Source of the DNA: Neoceratodus forsteri
Taxonomy: Eukaryota; Chordata; Ceratodontiformes; Ceratodontidae
Length of the DNA: 64,000 nt
Direction: 5' to 3'
Assembly: GCA_016271365.2 (NCBI GenBank)
Contig: CM028130.1
Location: 466,459,501-466,523,500, forward strand
Shown here: one piece after another, positions 54,424 through 64,000 of the stretch
How positions within the stretch are numbered: position 1 is the stretch's first letter
Layout: each line of letters opens with the position of its first letter
Notes under the pieces: generated by a model
What the model saw: the letters and a program-made list of their open reading frames with translations, nothing else
Told to the model about the DNA's origin: nothing
The model's database searches: none
Position numbers and translations under genes: made by a program

Positions 54424-54493
54424 AGTCCTATAAGTGTTACCTGTTGCAAGCGCTCCTCTTGAATATATACTGTTACGGTAAGTTCTTACATGA

Positions 54494-54880
54494 CTTTATT
54501 TTTCACACCTGCTAGGATCTGCTGCCGAACAATCCCATGGGAAAATTCACATCTTCACAGTAGGCAAGCAGCACTCATGAGGACTGCCTGAACACGTAAC
54601 CTGGAAGCCATTTTGGGTGTCCATTCCAAACAGAACTTATAACAGAAGAATATTTAATTTACAGAAAAGAAAAGAATAAATGAATCTGGTCACATTTCCC
54701 ATCACATTCATGTGGATGCCACTTGACAGATATTCACACACATATACACATGTGGCCGACAGGACGGTGCACAGTTGGCCTCTTACATGGCTGGGCCAGC
54801 CCCACTTGGCACTCATTGCCACCTCCCAGTACTCCCATCACCTCTATGGGGCCATAGGGTGGAGTCAATTGCCTTCTCTT
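54494..54880. other. Unassigned spacer, left flank of the second Harbinger-type element
   Basis: No coding signal was recognised. Sequence from about 54730 onwards may already belong to the Harbinger-type element, because the C-terminal part of its minus-strand Myb gene would lie here (minus-strand frame 54922-54734 without known domain). Confidence 0.35.
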
Positions 54881-54889
54881 ATCCAGGGT

Positions 54890-55150
54890 ACGTGTAGCTG
54901 CTGATACTTGTATGCACCCCACCTGTTGTATGCATCTTCCTATGTTGCATCAACAGGACCTTCTTTATCTGCCACCTCATGTCCCTGAAGTGCTTCTGCA
55001 CAGCCTCCATGGGTCTGTTTCACCCACTGATGGCACTGACCATATCTGTGATTTCTACACTAGCCTGTTGAACCTGAGCTTTTGTGGCCTGCCTCCAGGA
55101 CAAGACTTCTCCTTTGTCCAGTCAGACCTGGCCCACTGTATGGCCTGCTC
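54890..55150 (-). pseudogene. Harbinger Myb/SANT-like accessory protein, second copy
   Basis: The minus strand encodes SWRQATKAQVQQASVEITDM, a stop, then AVQKHFRDMRWQIKKVLLMQ and HRKMHTTGG. The block KHFRDMRWQIKK fits the recognition helix of Myb/SANT-like domains and the MHTTGG block corresponds to the TGGG motif of the first copy (AATGGG). One stop and no start are seen, so this is a fragment. Its order and strand relative to the downstream plus-strand gene match the arrangement of the first copy. Confidence 0.62.
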
Positions 55151-56409
55151 ATAGGTATGCAGGTGTATGGGCCTCCATTACCCATGATATCCTTATGCCC
55201 TGTACAAGACAAGATCTGATCTGCTGTGGTTCCCTGAGGTGTGCACCTGCCACGGGAGTACATTTGTGTGCTACCACAGTGACATGGCAGCAGCGTCAGG
55301 GTGGGTGACAGGGAACTGTATAGTGTCATTGAATGTTATTCAGGTTTGGCTACTGGGCACAGTGACCAGGACATGTTAATGCTTTTTGCCAGGTACCACC
55401 TTGGAGGATGTCACATGCATTCTACATGTAGCTCTGCTGATAGGTGTACCCATCAGGATGTGGGTGTGGCCACCGTCTGTGTTGTGTGCATTGCCCGTGT
55501 TATGCTGCATGGGTGCTGGTATGCATAAGCCAGGTAATGGATGGGGTACTATTCTATTGCACAGAGGGTAATAGGCATTTACTGGCCACTGTGAAGGGCC
55601 ACACCTACAGTATTCTGCCCTCCCAACCATTGTGCAGGTATGCCTTTTTGGCCCATGTCGTATGTGACCTGGTGCACTATACATACAAATGCATACTGTG
55701 CAATGTACAGGACCTGTACCCAACATATATGGGTCTGATGTACAGGGACTGGGGGATGGCAGGATGTGGCCACTACATGGGCCAGCATACAGTGTGTAAG
55801 ACCATACCTACCACAGGGGGATATATCATACCTGCTGTGCCTGAGTGATGGCATGCATGTGTTAGGCACCACAGCTGTTCACACAGGTACATTGCAACCC
55901 AGCCCAGACCTATTCATCCTCATCATACACATGTGGTAGCTGGTGCACAGTACAGGTATATGGGTGTGTACTCTATGTAGGGTGTATGGAATGGTGCAAT
56001 TTGTTCCACTGCATGATACTGATCACATCTCCCTTTTTCTCCTCCACAGACCTCAGTGGACAGCAGGCCCAAAACAGGGCCTGGGAACAACAGGGTTGAA
56101 GGGAGGACTAGACAGGGGACCCACCAGGCCTCGATGAGGCCCAGCACAGCAGGTTAACAGAGAGGCATCCATGTAAGTACCCTACGTAGGGTATCATGCA
56201 TGGGTTGCATGTCTACACTATGCTGCATACCTCTGTGGCTGGAGATGGAAGTCCGTGTTTGGCCCACCATGCAACATGCATGCCTGTGGGGGCTTCGCTC
56301 ATGAAATTATGGTAGGGGACACTCGCCCTGCAATTGGGGCATTGTCCCACCAGTGACACTGTGGCATGCCATGGTCTGTGCAATCTACAGCTGTGCACCT
56401 ACATGTGGT
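55151..56409. other. TG-rich interior of the second Harbinger-type element, with one candidate exon
   Basis: Mostly TG-rich sequence with no convincing coding. A candidate internal exon lies at 56050-56172, bounded by an acceptor (tctcctccacag) and a donor (ccat followed by gtaagt at 56173-56178). Its sequence is Gly/Gln/Arg-rich (in one frame SVDSRPKTGPGNNR) and its frame could not be proven. The first exon expected between 55330 and 56050 was not found. Confidence 0.45.
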
Positions 56410-57716
56410 TGTCATGATGCCCTGTGTCTGTCTAAAGTGCTGTGGCATGCCTCCTCCTTGCGAGAGACCATGGGCAATGTTTTGTCCTGGTGCTGTTGGA
56501 TCTTTCATCAGCATTTGACACAGCTGACGATGGGGTGCTTCTGGATCACTTGAGGAACTATGTGGGCCTTACCAGTGCAGTTTTGCACTGGTTTGAGACT
56601 TACATAATTGAGAGAATACAGCAGGTCACCCTGGAGAGTTTTACCTTGGAGGCTTCTGTGTTGTCCTGTGGAGTTCCTCATGGCTCAATCCTAGCCTCCA
56701 GTTTGTTTTCTGTGTATGTGTTGCCCTTAGGGCAGATTATTAGATAATATAGTGTTGGTCCAGGTGATACTCAGCTATACCCATCTTGTTCTCTTGATGA
56801 TGATCACATAGCTTCAATACTGAGTCAGTATTTAGCTGAAATAAACAAATGGATGGCCTCAAACTGGTTATGTCTCTACTCAATCAAGACAGAGGTCTTG
56901 GGAATCGAACTGGGTCGCTGGGGCATGGCTAGTGTGGCTCCCTCATCAGTGGGCAATCGATCTCTTATGGCAGCTGATGCAATAAAGAACCTGGGGTCAC
57001 TTTGGACTGCAGATCGATGCTAGAACAACATGCGTCATCTGTGGTCTGATCTGGCTTTTACCACCTCCAAAACATCACCAGGATCAAGCCGTATCTAGCT
57101 CAGGAGGACCTAGTGACAATCATCCATGCTTTTGTCACCTCTAGGTTGGACTATTGCAACACTTTCTACCTACGGTTAGCTGGAGGCCTGATGTGACACC
57201 TGCAACTGGTCCAAAATGCTGCAGCCCAGATGATTGTGGGCTTCTCACAGAGTGAATATGTCATGCCAATTCCGTGTGCACTACACTGGCTGCCTATGCA
57301 ATGGTGCATCACCTTCAAGATCTGCTTGCTAACTTACAAGGCCTTATGTGGTCTGGGTCCTGACTACTTAAAAAGCTGGTTCTCTACCATCTAGTTTGCC
57401 TCTTTGCTCCACTGATGCAGGCCTGCCTATTGTTCCTCCATCAAGGCTCAAATCATCAGGTAAGAGAGCTTTTGGGGTGGCCACTCCAGTATTTTGGAAC
57501 TCGCTCCCTTTCTATATACGTACGGCCAACACGGTCTCTTTGAAGACCTTTTTATTTCAAAATTCATTTCCTGATTAATTAATGCCTCTATGTTTTTGAA
57601 TATTTTATTTTAAGTTAAGGTGTATTTTAAATCATTTACATTTCGATTTGTCTTAACTCTGTACAGCACTTGGAGCCTTTGTGGATTGGATGCTCTATAA
57701 ACTTTGCCTTGCCTTA
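56410..57716 (+). mobile_element. L2 LINE fragment inserted in the Harbinger-type element
   Basis: Plus-strand L2: 56442-56747 gives VLVLLDLSSAFDTADDGVLL, LTSAVLHWFETYIIERIQQV and SCGVPHGSILASSLFSVYVL. Later parts in other frames include the QLYPSCS...ADDxQ-like region (GDTQLYPSCSLDDD near 56770), the LVQNAAAQM and PCALHWLPMQWCITFKICLL blocks (57210-57330) and VATPVFWNSLPFYIR (57396-57578). The 3' end (cagcacttggagcctttgtggattggatgctctataaactttg, 57664-57706) is a diverged L2 terminus. It is older than the L2 at 25826. The AFDTV-type Asp block is kept but the YADD motif is altered. Confidence 0.88.
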
Positions 57717-58924
57717 CATGGAGCAGTGGCATGTCCCCTGCATCACCAATCTGGTACGACGGGGAGCTGGTGGCAGTACTCACAGCCTTGGTTGTCAAAC
57801 CCGTCAGTGTCAGTTGGGTCTGTTGTGCCACATGATTAGGATCAAATATGTGTGTCTGTCTTCTGGAAGTAGACATGGGCCACTGTGGTACCAGTACACC
57901 TCTGTGTCATGCCGTGTACATCATACAGCATCCGTGGTGGTCCACCTGCAGCAGTGCCATCTCCAGGGCCTTATGCACTGTAGGTTGTGCCATTTCAGTT
58001 CCACAGAGCCTGGCATATGTGGGATGGGGCTGGAAGATGGATAGAGCATTGCTGGGTGGTACATGTAGTGTGCCATATGTGAGCGACATTGGGATGCAGA
58101 GTTGGCAGTGTCTAACCAACACATTGATGACCAGGGTATGACTACTGCTCTGTACATGGGCAGGGCCATGCATACATTCGGACACAACTTTGTCTTTTCA
58201 GGGCCAAAGTCTTGCACTGGCTCTGTACAAGTAGCAACCCTATACCTAGGGAGGTGACACAGTTTCAGAGTGGGAAGGGTGCCTCCAGGTGGGTCTGCAT
58301 CCCACACCAGTGCTGTGCCAACAAGGGGAGTGTGTAGGGCACCCCACCTGGGTACAACATCAGTGAACTCGCATGTTACCTTGGCTACTGCAAACAATGC
58401 AGCATAATGGTGCCATCTATAAACAGCTGTGCTGTGTGTAACATGTTTATGCCTGCCAGGACCCTGCAATTGACAGGAGTGGCTAATGGCTGTCTGTTGT
58501 CCTGCACACTTGTCTTGACCTGTGGGCTGTATGGCTGGTGTAGAGAGTGCAGGATGTGTGTATGAATCCTAGCACCTCCAACCATTCCACAGCCTACTGC
58601 AGCCTGGCTTGGTGTTGCTCCTGTTTCTGCTGCAGTTCCACATCTGGCATGCCTGCCTGTGCTGAGTGTCACTTGCACAGCTGTATCCTTCTGTGTTACA
58701 GCACGTCACACCCTACGTAAGTGCATCCCTCTACTGTGGGGTCCGTAATGGTGTCTCTGGTATGCCACACACAGCCCAATGTGGCTGCTTGTCTCCCTCC
58801 ACCTATGTGTGATATGCAGGCCCATGTGTCAGCCAGTTGTACTTCTGTTCTGAACACGGTGCCACTCCTGTGCCCCTTGTCCTGTGTGCCCCACTGGCTG
58901 AGTTCTGCATCTTGCTTTTCATAG
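57717..58924. other. TG-rich intron-like sequence of the Harbinger-type element
   Basis: No supported coding. Composition matches 55150-56400 (many catg/tgtgtg tetramers), so the L2 probably split one long intron or non-coding region. Nothing else was recognised. Confidence 0.4.
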
Positions 58925-59130
58925 GTGCTTGTAGAGAAGCAGGTCACCAGTCAGACACAGTTGACCCTGAGGGCAGGGATGAGCTGCTGCAATGGCGAGT
59001 CCGTCTCCTCCGGCTGCTTGTGAGGAGACTGGAAGAGAACACTGCAGTGATCAGGGACCTCCCAGTAGCACTACAGCACCAGCAGCTTCAAAGACCACTG
59101 CCACCACCCCTGCCAACAGCAAACCCATGA
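58925..59130 (+). pseudogene. Last exon of the Harbinger accessory gene, second copy
   Basis: A 3' splice site (tgcttttcatag, ending at 58924) precedes a frame giving REAGHQSDTVDPEGRDELLQ, WRVRLLRLLVRRLEEN and TAVIRDLPVALQHQQLQRPL to a stop at 59128-59130. The Leu/Arg-rich amphipathic helix ending in EENTAVIRDL is typical of the C-terminal oligomerisation helix of Myb/SANT accessory proteins in Harbinger elements. The upstream exons are only partly recognised (56050-56172). It is plausibly functional as an exon, but the gene is incomplete. Confidence 0.6.
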
Positions 59131-59458
59131 TTTTGATTTTGATGTCTCTCCCCCCCCCACCATGTACAGGTGGTTGCAGTGATTTGTTTTTGATAATCCA
59201 GTCTTTGTACAGATGTTGTCCCCCCATGTACAGGCGGTTGTCCCTTTTGTTTTTGTTCCCCACACCCTGTTATGGGAGGATGCCCTTTTCTGTTTTTGAT
59301 TACCCCCTTGTTAACAGGCAGCTGCCCTGTTGTCTTGGATACCCCCCCCCCTTGTTATGGACAGTTGTCCCTAGTTTTGCTCCTTCCCATGTACTGGTGG
59401 TCACTCTTTTTGTTTCTGTTGTCCTCCTTGTTATGGGCGGTTGCCCTTTGTGGCTCTA

Positions 59459-59735
59459 TGATGCCGGTTTGACAAGAAAGCTGTTGACCGGCATCACAAC
59501 GCCAGGCTCCATGTCAACAGTGATTTGCAGTCGGCATGGTGCCGCACATATCGGTGTGTGTTTTCTGTACTTTAGGATTCTAACTCCAGGCCGGAGTTAG
59601 TTCAGGGAGCGGGTGCAGGTTGGGGGAAGGAGTTGCCCAGTCCCAGTGGCACTTCTACGGCGACATGGCATTGTTGTTTATATCGACGCATGTCGTCGTA
59701 GAAATGTCACTATTCAGGGGGCATACCGCCCTCTG
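59459..59735. other. Hairpin-rich insert in the minisatellite
   Basis: Contains gatgccggt/accggcatc arms (9 bp, near 59460 and 59488), ctaactcc/ggagttag (8 bp, near 59580) and a 23-bp stem with three mismatches (agtggcacttctacggcgacatg near 59645 against catgtcgtcgtagaaatgtcact near 59688). No terminal inverted repeat or target duplication was found. It may be an old foldback element. Confidence 0.55.
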
Positions 59736-59990
59736 TTATATTCCCCTCTTGTTACAAGTGGTTGGCCTTATTTTTGTTTCCCCCATGTATGAGCAATTGC
59801 CCTTGTTGTTTTTATCCCCCCCCTTGTTACGGGCAGATACCCTTTTCTGTTTTTGATAACTCCCCCTTGTTACAGGTGGTTATCATTTTATGTTCCTACC
59901 CCTTGTTGCTGTTGGTTGCCCTTATTTTTTCCCCCCCCCATGTACGGGTAGTTGCTCTTATTTTTGTTCCCCCTTGTTACAAGCCCTACT

Positions 59991-60461
59991 GGGTCATAAT
60001 GTCGTACGCTTAATAGCGTACGACATTATAGCTAACCCGAGACAGCGCTGGTTCATGATGAAGCATGGTGCATTGCGATACTGCTGCACAGTATTGCACC
60101 ATTCACACACTTCCAGGCAGAGGATAAGACCTCTGCTGGGAGTGGGTTCCACTGAGCAGCTGACATGAATCACTGAACTGAGCCACAGCAGCAGGAACCC
60201 AGGCACTGCGTCTGGGACCGGGTTTGATTTCCGGTCCCTGACATTTTATTTTTTCCACTGATTGTGTGCTCCCTGAGTTGGACCGCCCCTGGAGTTGAGA
60301 ATCTTTATTGGGGGGGGTCCAGGGGGGCACAGCCCCCCATAGTAGGGTGTGTGGGAGGCATAGCTCCCCACAGAAAAAAGACTAAGGCCACATGGCAATA
60401 TCACGCTGTATTGGCAGCGTGATTTTGCCATGTGGAATAATGTCTTGTGACATTATGACCC
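59991..60461. mobile_element. 471-bp MITE with 13-bp terminal repeats and subterminal hairpins
   Basis: Starts with gggtcataatgtc and ends with its reverse complement gacattatgaccc. Just inside lie perfect 15-bp arms (59996-60010 and 60015-60029, loop taat) at the left and 21-bp arms with one mismatch (60388-60408 and 60415-60435) at the right. An additional 8-bp arm pair lies at 60437-60456. It has no open reading frame. It interrupts the minisatellite, but no clear target duplication was found. The strong subterminal hairpins are typical of non-autonomous DNA transposons; the superfamily is unknown. Confidence 0.75.
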
Positions 60462-60660
60462 TGTGCCATTACAGGCAGATGCCCTTTTCTGTTTTTGATA
60501 ATCCCTTTTGCTATGGGTGGTTACCCCCTGTTATGTTCCCCCCATGTACAGGTGGTTGCCCTTATTTTTGTTACCCCATGCATATGCAGTTGCCCTTTTT
60601 ATTACCCCCCCCATTCTGGGACGATATCCTTGTTACTTTGTATCCTGTCCCCCATGTTGT

Positions 60661-61085
60661 TGTTCCTCTTGATGTTCTTGTTTTTGCCATTGTTGTTGTT
60701 GCTTTTCTTCTTTGTGCACGGTCTGTTGCCTGTTTTGTTAAGTAAATTTTATTTTTGATACCTATACTGCTGTGTCATGTGTCTGTCACTGGTGCCCTCC
60801 TCTCACACCCACAGTCACCTCCAGTGTTCAGCTGTGTACCCAGTTCTCAAGTCAGGGCTGCACAAATGCATGGTCCCCTGTGTCCTGAGCCATCCTTAGT
60901 GCTATATTGCAAGCTGCCCTACTGCAATGCACTTCATCAGTGCATGCCATTTGTGCAGCACCCAGTCTGCCCTATATTCACTGGGTATGCTGCCTGTGTA
61001 ATGCCTCTAAATATATCACAGCAAGCATTGGCATAGACACAGCACAGGGACAATGCTCACATGCATTACTGAATAACTGGCCCAA
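60661..61085. other. 3' flank and probable right end of the second Harbinger-type element
   Basis: Non-coding. It ends near 61060-61085 with tgcattactgaataactggccc, similar to 7331-7353 at the end of the first Harbinger element. An aataaa-like polyadenylation signal is not obvious; the nearest is aagtaaatttt near 60740. Confidence 0.4.
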
Positions 61086-61329
61086 TTTTGTCCAAGAAGC
61101 AAATGCAAGTTATAAAATGAAACACAATCACATTGTTTTTTGGAAAGCCCGTACAGTATGTCATACAGTTTGTTCTCTGTTGGCTCAGAAAGGGGGAACC
61201 ATTGTTTCTCATTCTAAACTGTGACTCTTTTGTGCTAGGGTTGCTTTCCTATGGATGAAATACCATCCAAGTACTGGGACACTATGGGTTGCATTATTAA
61301 ATTTTATATTTGGCAGACTTGCTGTCAGT
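61086..61329. other. No recognisable feature
   Basis: Short AT-rich sequence between the Harbinger-type element and LINE copy D. No coding frame or repeat was recognised. Confidence 0.35.
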
Positions 61330-64000
61330 TACAACAGAAGCAGGTTTTATTTATTTATTTCTCGGAATTATAATACCTTTAAGTCAGAGACTCATTTACA
61401 AAGGTTCCACCTCAGAGGGTGCCCATACAGAAAATACAATATACAAAGGTTTCAGGCAAGGAATACAAAATGGGAGCAAGGATATACCTAATACAAAGTG
61501 AATGTAATGGCAGTAAAATGCAGACTTTGGCAGGAATCACAGCAGCACACTAATTTCTACAGAAGGAGAAAGTTTGAGGAAAACACATTGAATGGCAGTA
61601 GGATATTGTGAATGCAATCTGAAAAGAACTTTATTAAATACAGACGATTAAGGAATAAAGATGGGCAAAATGCAGGACATAAGAAGGGGAATACTAGAAT
61701 AGTCAGTGCACAAGGTAGAGTAAGAGAAGTACTTGGCTAGGCAGAAACCATCCGAATTGACTTAGCCACCAGTAATAAGCAGAGTGAAGAAATGGGAAGG
61801 GGGTGGAGGGCTGGGCACCCACCCAGCCTAGAGACAATCACAGCTGTTGGTATCAAGTAGGTACTGACAGAGTTTGGATTTAAAAGGACCTAGCTTGGGC
61901 TCTGCCAGGACATCAGAAGGAAGGCCATTTAGCCATCAGGTGCTCTATACATGATGGCCCGCTGACTTTGGGTAGTCCTACAGAAAGGGACTTGGCATGA
62001 GGCTTTGGTGGTACTCCTCATACCATGGGGAGTAATGATCTGAGTAAGGAGTTTCTGTGCTGAGGGAGGAGTGAGACCAAGGCATATCTTTTTAGCCAGT
62101 AGGCAAGACTGGTATGTAAACCTGTGTTTGCAGTTTAGCTGGCTAGTTTGGTCAGTTTGTTTAGGGCAACCTTAATTCTATTAAGTATAGTGTCAGTTGC
62201 AGAGCTGTAGATGACAATCCCATAATCAATTATGGAAAGAACTGAGCTAGTTACTGCAAGGTGAAGGGCATCAGTGGTCATAAAGTTCCTGTGCTTGTAG
62301 AGTAACCCAATTCTTGTGTTCACATCCCTACAGACTAGGTTAACATGTTCATGATCGGATAGAGAGCAGTCGAGGGTTATCCCGAGATATTTGAAGCTGG
62401 TAACTTGCTCCAATGGTAGGTGAGGCTGTTGAGGATGCTCAGGCATGCACCTTTGTATATGTCTTGAGGGTTAGTGAATAATGTAGCCTTAGTTTTTTGT
62501 AATTAATTATGAGTTTATGGAGCGCAAACCAGGACTCTATTTCGGTAAAGGCATTTTGAAGGGTGTTCTGCAGGGGGAGGGAGTCTGGGTGACTGGAAAA
62601 GATTACAGCATCATCTGCATAGAGGAGCAGATTGCTGGAGCAGGCTTGCAGAAGGGTGTTGAGGAAAAGACTGATGAGAAGGGGACCAAGAATAGAACCT
62701 TGGGGGTTGCTGGATCGAATGGGTAGGCTGGAGGAGAAAGTGTCGAGGATTTTGACATGCTACGTTCTCCCACTTAGGTAATTGGTGACTTAGGAGGTAG
62801 CCTCCTGAGAGAGACCGGTGGTAGGGAGGTCAGCTACTAGGAGGGTATGATTAACCATGTCAGAAGCTTTTGTAAGGTCAGTGTAAATAGATCCTACAAT
62901 TTGACCACGGTCAAGAACTTTATGGATAAAATCGGTAAATTCAAGAAGGGCTGAGGTGGTGCTGTGCCCCTTCCTGAAGTAATGTTGCTGGTGGCATTGC
63001 AGACTGTACTTGGTGAGGAATTCAATCAGTTGATCAGCTATTAGTCTTTCCAAAGCTTTAGACAGAGGGGGAAGTGTGGATACTGGGCGGCAGTTACTGT
63101 GGGAGGCCCTATCACCACTCTTGTGGACTGGAGTCACTACCACAGCTTTCCACTTTTGGGAGAATTGTCCTAGACAGAGGGACAGATGTAGTAGTTTGGT
63201 GGTGGTGGGGGATATGATGGCGTCAAGTGCAAGGTGTAATAGCTTGAGGTCCAGAGTATCACTGCTGAATCTGGATTTCCCAAGAACTCGCTGGATGTAC
63301 TTCTTGGCTTTAGGTGAGGAGACAATCCGGAAATGGAAAGGAGGGTAGAAGTGGGACCAAGATTCAAATGTAAGCCAGACAAATTAGGATTAGAGAAGAA
63401 GTCGAGGGGAGGACACCGCTGAGGTCTATAAGGGCAGTGTTAAAGGTGCCAGCTATGAGCTGGGGGTCTTAGGTTATGACGCCATTAGTATTTAACATGG
63501 ACGGTGGGGGAGTGTTGAGTTTATGGGTGAGATTGTTTAAGTTATCCCAGAATTTCTTCCCATTCCCATTCCCTCAGGTGGAGGAAAGACTATCTTTGAA
63601 GTGGGCCACTTTAGCAAAGCAAATCTCACAGGTGTAGGTGTTCCTGGTGGTCTTGTATCTCTGCCGGTCTATAGGGTTGCCAGTGGCCCATGCTTTTTGC
63701 CAGAGTTGGTCCTGTGTGGCCATAAGTTTAGGGAGTGCAGAGGTGATCCAGGGGTTACTGGAGCCTTTGATTACCTGTTTTCTAAAAGATGCGAAGATAT
63801 CACTGGCCATATTAAAAGTGGAGATGAAATACGCCAAGGCATGGTTAATGCTGCTGGCCGAGTTGAGGGGTGCCAATCACAGTATAGGAGGTAGTCCTGG
63901 AACAGCTTTAGCGGTCCTCTTTTGAGAATATGACTATACGATGGTTTTACGGGGAGTTTGGGGGAGCGGTTTGACCAGTGACAGAGAACCGGATAGTGGT
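61330..64000 (-). mobile_element. Rex1/Babar-like LINE copy D, cut by the window end
   Basis: A minus-strand LINE of the same family as copies A, B and C. Its 3' end (plus view: tttatttatttatttctcggaattataataccttt and tttacaaaggttccacctcag, 61348-61412) matches copy A's end at 7440-7460. The 3' UTR and the C-terminal part run to 62135, the reverse transcriptase to 63143, and a linker to 63876. The endonuclease lies beyond the window. The 2A motif, if any, is also outside. Confidence 0.82.
62135..63876 (-). pseudogene. LINE copy D reverse transcriptase and linker
   Basis: Minus-strand frames: 63876-63574 (linker: DQLWQKAWATGNPIDRQRYK), 63143-62790 (VVTPVHKSGDRASHSNCRPV, STTSALLEFTDFIHKVLDRG, SIYTDLTKASDMVNHTLLVA) and 62446-62135 (LEQVTSFKYLGITLDCSLSD, VLSIIDYGIVIYSSATDTIL). 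The finger motif reads TKASDMV, with Ser where Phe is usual. The YADD motif falls in a broken stretch near 62620. The frames are broken several times. Confidence 0.82.

Larger units (their letters stand above)
46290..54493 (+). mobile_element. DIRS-type tyrosine-recombinase retrotransposon with two insertions
   Basis: A plus-strand DIRS element. The left inverted terminal repeat (about 46290-46490) matches the right terminal repeat (about 53505-53777 plus 54424-54493) in reverse. An internal complementary region (53394-53505) pairs with both ends. Coding order is gag-like (about 46640-48560), reverse transcriptase/RNase H (48930-50600) and tyrosine recombinase (50780-53454). A CR1-like LINE (50815-52345) is inserted in the recombinase gene and a SINE (53778-54423) in the right terminal repeat. 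DIRS elements replicate through a circular intermediate made with these repeats. Stops show it is inactive. No methyltransferase domain was seen. Confidence 0.9.
53505..54493 (-). repeat. DIRS right inverted terminal repeat, split by a SINE
   Basis: Inverted counterpart of the left terminal repeat. 53640-53777 reads, on the minus strand, cctgtaggactaaagtcaacaggtcccaagaccccactgaaaac..., matching 46330-46400 and the TATA region. The outermost part (54424-54493, agtcctataagtgttacctgttgcaagcgctcctcttg) lies beyond the SINE. The short motif agtccta[ct]a[ag]gtgt is present on both sides as a target duplication. Confidence 0.85.
59140..60660. repeat. Pyrimidine-rich minisatellite, about 40-65 bp units, interrupted
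   Basis: Repeats of the form ccccc[at]tgt[at]acaggtggttgccctttttgtttttg at 59161, 59226, 59265, 59310, 59352, 59389, 59430, 59747, 59786, 59824, 59866, 59939, 60467 and 60541, among others. Unit length varies from about 37 to 65 bases. The array runs through the 3' non-coding region of the accessory gene. It is interrupted by 59459-59735 (hairpin sequence) and by a MITE at 59991-60461. No coding. Confidence 0.8.

Noticed and set aside
60130..60240. Possible tRNA gene (B box-like gggtttgatttccgg at about 60220)
   Set aside because: The T-arm-like accgggtttgatttccggt is convincing alone, but no matching acceptor stem, anticodon arm or proper A box could be placed, so it may be a decayed SINE within the MITE or chance.
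1..64000. Host protein-coding genes
   Set aside because: Both strands were read for exons with known host domains. All recognisable domains belong to transposable elements or the retrovirus.

Overview
The window looks like vertebrate nuclear DNA made almost entirely of transposable elements. I found no intact host gene, no bacterial-type operon, and no rRNA or CRISPR array. CR1, a second CR1-like lineage, L2, a Rex1/Babar-like LINE, L1 traces, PIF/Harbinger DNA transposons, a DIRS tyrosine-recombinase retrotransposon and an endogenous retrovirus occur side by side. That mixture, with the spliced Harbinger accessory genes, fits a large-genome vertebrate such as a caecilian or other amphibian, a lungfish or a reptile. 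The lineage guess is inference only. Nearly every reading frame is broken by stops and frameshifts, so almost all CDS-like features are given as pseudogenes.

Layout. 1-7350: a decayed PIF/Harbinger element with a transposase (+), a Myb/SANT accessory gene (-) split by a CR1 insertion, and a second spliced Myb/SANT gene (+). 7360-11060: a Rex1-like LINE (-). 11815-12290: a CR1-like 3' end. 12300-14340: a palindromic AT-rich repeat holding 3.3 copies of a 370-bp satellite. 14420-15475: a 119-bp tandem array with a 307-bp inverted-repeat element inserted in it. 16100-25810: a plus-strand Rex1-like LINE with a 2A-like peptide motif, split by a second LINE of its own family and by two CR1 insertions. 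25826-27970: an L2 and a CR1 3' end. 28540-29950: an L1-like remnant. 30300-30580: a minisatellite. 32450-33900: a CR1-like LINE with an ORF1 esterase tail. 34340-35450: another 2A-bearing LINE 5' part. 35979-45462: an endogenous retrovirus (LTR-gag-pol-env-truncated LTR). 46290-54493: a DIRS element with inverted terminal repeats and an internal complementary region, carrying a CR1-like LINE and a tRNA-derived SINE as insertions. 54700-61085: a second Harbinger-type element with an L2 insertion, a pyrimidine-rich minisatellite and a hairpin-rich MITE. 61330-64000: a Rex1-like LINE running off the window.

How it fits together. The elements form a readable insertion stack: younger elements cut older ones at positions where the interrupted reading frame resumes on the other side. 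The most distinctive signals are the repeated NPGP-type (2A-like) motif in three LINE copies, the head-to-head pair of Myb/SANT genes seen in both Harbinger copies, the SINE with near-perfect target duplication inside the DIRS terminal repeat, and a MITE whose 10-bp duplication is confirmed by the tandem array it interrupts.
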